64,000 nucleotides of DNA. Origin: Thamnaconus septentrionalis. Lineage: Eukaryota > Chordata > Actinopteri > Tetraodontiformes > Monacanthidae. This document shows, in pieces, positions 59,278 to 64,000 of the stretch. Under the pieces are notes generated by a model. That model was not told the origin of the DNA, ran no database searches, and worked only from the letters and a program-made list of their open reading frames with translations. The stretch is from positions 16,664,501 through 16,728,500 of the forward strand of contig CM020518.1 of assembly GCA_009823395.1 (NCBI GenBank), read 5' to 3'. Within the stretch, counting starts at the first letter, position 1, and each line of letters starts with the position of its first letter. A program made the translations under genes and the position numbers.

Positions 59278-62200
59278 TATTTTAAAGAAATTAAGCATTT
59301 AAGAACAAACTTCATTAAATTTAAACACTTGGCATGCGTTTGAGTTAACATACAAGTCACTGAGTTGTTTTCTCACTTCAGCAAATTAAAGAGTAGAGTA
59401 AAGAGCTTTTTATTTTAGAGCAGCAGAACTTTTCACTGCAGTGCAAAGCATGTAACTCCATTCCCGTGGAACTGACTTTCCTTGTGATGACGGCTCGCCT
59501 GTGTGCAGATGGACTGATGCGGAAACAGCCAGCGGGATTTACAGTTGGGGAAAAAGCTTTGAGAAGGATACAGGGATATTTATTCGTCACATAGATGCTG
59601 CAGGCTGAAATGCGAAGTGACAAATATTGCAGGTCTGTAAGGAAGATGGCAAAAAAAAAATCCAATGTGCAATAGAAAGATGACAAAAAATTAAATAACC
59701 ATTTGGGTAAAAAAAAAAAAAAAATAAATTAAAGATTTTGTAACCCACAGAGTGGAGAGTAACAACAGAGGGTTTGAAGTCGCGGCGATGGGCACCGCAA
59801 CTGTGTCTTTAATCTGTTTAATTAAAAAAATTCAGCCGACTGAAGCATCAGAATCACTCACGACGCGTCAGAGCCAACATGCCAACATGCTTCCCGATGT
59901 CGAAAGGGGATTTGGAGTGACAGTGCCCACCATGTGTCACATTATGGTTTGCAAGCTCTGTTTGTTTTGTTTTGGGTTTTTGTCTTTTTGTTGGGTTTTT
60001 TTGGTTGGGGTTAGTTTAGTTTGAAGAGTGTGTCACAATATCTGGGGCTTCGTGGTTTCTCAAAGGGTGAGGTCTCGGTCTAATTAGTCCACAGTTTTTG
60101 CACCCAACGAACCGTGGTTTGTCCTTCTGGGTATGTTATATAACCTCTCTAGACCTGTACCTCGGCACGCTGCTCTGATACTTTGAGGGACAAAAGCAAC
60201 AAATCAAATCTCCCCGGGAGAATTCATTCGAATTGCGATGGCGATTTGCAGTCTTTACTGCACAGTCGCTTGCTCCAATTCTCATGTTAACCTTGCACAG
60301 CAGCTGGGTCGCTGCGATTTCAGCTCCGAGCTGCCGCTTATTTATCTTGATGCATGGGGTTAGTTCCCCAAATGTGTGGGAATACGTGATTGTGGATTCG
60401 GTGGTGATGAACCTTGTCTCGTCAGTGATGAAGATGGCGCCCAAACACCAGGATAATCAATCAACAGAGTGCTCTTCACGTCTTCTCTGTGCTTTGTACA
60501 ATCAATATGTCAATCAGGTCCTAATTAGCCAATCCTCAGCAACTCAAAGAAAGACAATCAATAACGGGCCGAGAAACCAGGCTTGGGTCTTTACTGGTTG
60601 CACAACGCTGTTGTGATTTTACTCCGGCTCTGGCGGAGAAACCACAGCGCGCAGCGGCTAGCGGCTGCGTGCATTCACAGGAAGCCTTGAACTGCGAGGC
60701 GCTGAAATGATGGCGGCCGAGAGACGTGGTGAAAACACTGTTGCGGCGTGCACCTTCCAGCACATTGGAGACAAACAGTTTGAGCACAAATCCACAGTGA
60801 CGGGGTCATAGGTCTTGGAGAATTGCAGAGACTGGGCAGAGAGTCCAGCTGCCGATTCTCAACCCGTTTCCCACTGAAATTAGCGGCTGAGGCGTCTGAC
60901 ATGGATCAACCCACTAAAAATGAGCTCCTTTCCCACCTTTACCAAAAAATCTGAGATCTGACCGCCAGTTGACGAGATAACCAGGGACGAAAGAGGTGTT
61001 AGATTGTGATTGAGCACAAAATTACTGAATGTTGTTACATGACAGGAAGCTCTGACTCATCTCAGCACATGCTAGCTACCCCATGTTGCACCAGGTGATT
61101 TTTGACAAATCTTGCCCCATTTCCCGATGCAGAAATGATTCACGTACGAGTGACCAACAGCTCAAAGAGAGACACACGCGTCACGTGGGACTTCTCCGCT
61201 TTCCTTCCCCACGTCTGCACAGTCACAGCAGTGAATGGGTGACTTGAGGAAGAGCGCGGGGCCGTGAGTGCGCCGAAGTTTCCGTAAAAGACGGCGAAGG
61301 GTCATGTGGCAGGGCGGCCAATGTTCCTGCGTCGGCTGCGTCTCCATATTTCCCCCGCCGATCGATCCTCCCTCCTTCCCCCCGCGGACAACAATCTCCT
61401 GCCTCTGATGGAGTCGGGACCGGACCACCTGTGGCCCCAGCGCGCTTGAAGCTAGCACCCTTCCTCTTCAACGCTCCCTCATGAGTTCAGGTCACGCGTT
61501 GCTCTTTCTCTCTTAAAAACCCGCTCACACCCACTTCCCTCTCCTGCCCACCGGTATATTGTCGGAATTTTGCTACCGCTCCTTGAAGCAAACCGAACCC
61601 AGCCCTAAACTTAAACCCAAAGCTAAGCCAAAGAAACGTAAACAACAATGAAACTTCACAAACTTCACATGTCAACACTCTCCTCTCCTGCTTCCTGCTT
61701 TTTGTCCTTTTCATTATTATAATTTTTCTCATCTCAGCATGATCCGTTTTAGTCACATGCGGTATAACATGCTATATCACATATAACTGAGAATGTGGAT
61801 TCGTACTGTATGCAAAGTGACAAAGTGCAGGGATGTAGTGGGAAAGTTTGCACTGGTTATATTGGCTCGTGTCGAGTGAAATCAACTAACACGTCACTTC
61901 CCGGCTGACTTGACTGTTGCAGCTTATATAAGACCAATCAATGCCTTTTCCATTCATTAATAATACCCCCGAATCCCATGAAATGTTACATTTTAAACAT
62001 CTAAAGGCAATATTCCATGTACATGGGGACTTAAAAGTGGACTTGAGAACTACGACCACCCACTGCATATGTTTGCTTTCGTAAGTAAGAAGAACAATCT
62101 GCAAGCGTCTGACTCTCGTGAATGACATTCATGATGCTATACTGCCCTCTAGAGGAGAGTATATCGCTTCAAATCGCAACTGCGTGGACAAGTCAGAGCT

Positions 62201-63409
62201 TCAGCTTTTCTTTTCTATTTTGAAGGACCTTAAAACACTGGAGGCGTCATTATGGCAGCGTTTCGACTGATGATAGTTACTGCACTAGGTGCTAAGTATT
62301 ACCTTGGCTATATGAAGCGGATGATATAGGATTTTTATCTGTTTATAGTTCTTCTTTTAAAATCTTGCCCCATACAGACTGAAGTCCGTTCCCTGCAGTT
62401 TGTCTCTCAGTATGCATGCTCACCCTCATTTTTCTCTGCACACAATCAATGTGTGAGCCAAACCGATGATGTGTGCCAGTGCGAGTCCAGATGGACTCAG
62501 AACTCTTCGTAACTCAATGCCACTCTGCTCAGTTTCATCTAATTCTTCCTCCATTAAATTGAGCTCCACATCCAGACTCTTACAACCTCTGCATTTTGAT
62601 CATTTCAGTTTGTGGTTAATAACATTTTACAAAAACAACACTTATCCTTGAAATTACTGTGGAACGTCTTCATGGTGGATTTGTTGAGGTCAGCTTTCCT
62701 GGCTGGGTTGAATTAAATGAATCACTTTTGTATGACATGAGATGGGTGATTTTTTTTTCTTCTCAAAAAACGCAGAGTTTGTGTTTTAATTCTGTATGAG
62801 TCTTGCTTTTTTTTTTTTTTTCAAGCACTAGCCGTCAGTACAAACCAGACACTCAGACTGACAAGATGCTGTCAACTATCTTGATGTTTTTTTTTTTTTT
62901 TAACCTTATCAAATTTTCAACAGAGCTTTGATACTTCACAATCTCTTGCTTGGTATGTCTTGTGGTCTGCATTTCAAAGCCACCCCAGTTGCCTTTTTTA
63001 TTTTTGGCTTTTTCCCCCTCAACAGATTAGTGTCAGCCTTTGAGGTGTAGTGTGCATCAAGAAGTCCATAAAATAAATTATGGACTAAATAAGTTTTCAC
63101 ATGAGGCACAATTAAGTTAGAACCCAACCAGCTAATTCACATTTGACTGCTATTTCTTAGCTGCATCTATCAAAAAATTATTTCACTTGAAACTCAAAAC
63201 CAGATAATAAGGGTGACAGCACACTCTTATTTTGAAATAACCTTGTAAAATTCATTCACTTTTTTTTTTTTTTTTTTTTTACAAAACTGCCATTCTACAA
63301 AACTTCTTTCTAGTTTCTAAATTCTAAATTTTTGAGAGTTTCTGGCCATTGCTTCATCACTCTCTAATTTGAGAGTCTCCTTTTTGAATGCTCATTAGTT
63401 GCACTTTTG
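59278..63409. other. Long stretch without a gene
   Basis: About 4 kb. Poly-A/T runs lie at 59650, 59709, 62808-62821, 62887-62900 and 63260-63280. CpG-richer sequence lies around 60620-60720 and 61170-61450. No exon or complete repeat is supported. Confidence 0.35.
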
Positions 63410-64000
63410 TCACATGCAAAGCTTTCGGGGTTCTGTGTGTGTCAGGACATCTAAGATCCGACCTATTTGTTCCACCGTGAGGTCCCATGCAAGCCTTAAG
63501 ATAATTCTGTACTGCATTGTTTTCCGCGTGTTTTGACGATTATTGAACAGGAAATAAAGGGGAAGATTTGCGTGGTTTCTCACACAGTCCAGCCTCGACT
63601 CCTCCAGGGCTTTTACGACGTTGTCAGGCGGCCCGCCATCTGAGTGTGTGACGAGCAGAACGGCGATTCTAAAGTCTTCATCCAGCAGGGACGCCACCGA
63701 ATCGAAGACGTACCTGAGTCGGCCGCTCAGTCGGTTGTCACTGGCTTTCAGCACCAGGCCCACTACGTTGATCTCACAAACTCCAGGTCCTGGCTGGATC
63801 AGTTCCAACAGGCTCGACCTGGTGGCAACATCCCTCTCGGCCCCTCTGCTGTTCCCGTATCCAGTTGTCAATGACGGTCACGGCGAAGGGCAAAGTTTTG
63901 CCTGTAAACCCGTGAATCTGGTAGACTGTGACCTCTGACGTCTGACCCCCTGACCGGCTCCTCCTCCCATCCTCTACGACCTCAAACCAGACGTTGTCCT
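63410..64000 (-). pseudogene. P-loop GTPase-like gene fragment, frameshifted, runs off the window
   Basis: Minus strand, entering at the right edge. The first part reads DNVWFEVVEDG, then QTSEVTVYQIHGF and FAVTVID. The second, in another frame, reads YGNSRGAERD, then VVGLVLKASDNRLSG, YVFDSVASLL, VLLVTHSDGGPP and PLYFLFNN. This order matches a fish-expanded family of septin/AIG1-like P-loop proteins (TSEVTVY ... DTPG ... RYVFDSV ... FADG ... FNN). The P-loop itself would lie beyond 64000. The frame changes at about 63863-63868, exactly where DTPG (G3) should be: two bases appear to be missing. It ends in a stop at 63410. A pseudogene or a sequencing error is possible. Confidence 0.6.

Noticed and set aside
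1..64000. CRISPR arrays, operons, rRNA genes
   Set aside because: No regularly spaced direct repeats with unique spacers, no polycistronic gene layout and no rRNA sequence are visible. The window has vertebrate nuclear character.

Overview
The window looks like a vertebrate nuclear genome, most probably a teleost fish. There is no operon structure. Coding signal is sparse. Dinucleotide microsatellites are long and frequent (GT/CA, CT/GA, AT, GATA). The interspersed repeats are of types common in ray-finned fish: a tRNA-derived SINE with a CCATCCATCC-type L2-like tail, short hAT elements with CAGTGTTG ends, an L1-type reverse transcriptase fragment and CR1/L2-type LINE ends. Species cannot be fixed from the sequence.

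Layout. Positions 1-4692 look like intron sequence of a minus-strand gene. Its first coding exon is a 40-base exon at 4693-4732, ending in a perfect AG|GTGAGT donor and encoding a 13-residue hydrophobic start that best fits GDNF-family receptor alpha-2 (gfra2). A GC/CpG-rich promoter-like block lies upstream of it (about 4733-5720). The rest of that gene would lie beyond the left edge. From about 5.7 kb to 63.4 kb I find no convincing protein-coding exon. This is a long intergenic or upstream region of microsatellites, transposon relics and several GC-rich islands (about 17.3-18.3, 22.7-25.5, 32.3-32.9, 34.9-36.0, 39.9-40.9 and 50.2-52.0 kb) that could be distal regulatory sequence. At the right edge (63410-64000, minus strand) is part of a P-loop GTPase-like gene of a family expanded in fish. 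Its reading frame is broken at the position of the DxxG (G3) motif, so it is probably a pseudogene.

Mobile elements are the best-supported content. Four copies of one hAT-like MITE family (1073, 7229, 18609, 58697) have matching 8-bp target duplications, and three keep a relic of a BED zinc-finger transposase exon. One ZBED5-type hAT deletion derivative lies at 16504-17093. A 1.2-kb foldback element at 46529-47732 is flanked by TTAA and has long inverted arms, each carrying a THAP-domain relic on opposite strands (Kolobok-like). A full SINE with A and B boxes and a 14-bp target duplication lies at 26031-26398, and a 5'-truncated copy with a perfect 13-bp duplication at 48338-48468. Other relics are an L1 fragment (11415-12440), LINE 3' ends (52539, 54760), a possible DIRS-type RNase H piece (57319) and LTR-like pieces.

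The most unusual structures are the THAP foldback element, the paired subfamilies of the BED-bearing hAT MITE, a ~300-bp imperfect tandem duplication at 20881-21477 and a 36/38 inverted repeat at 45638-45797. I found no CRISPR array, rRNA, convincing tRNA gene or novel multi-gene system.
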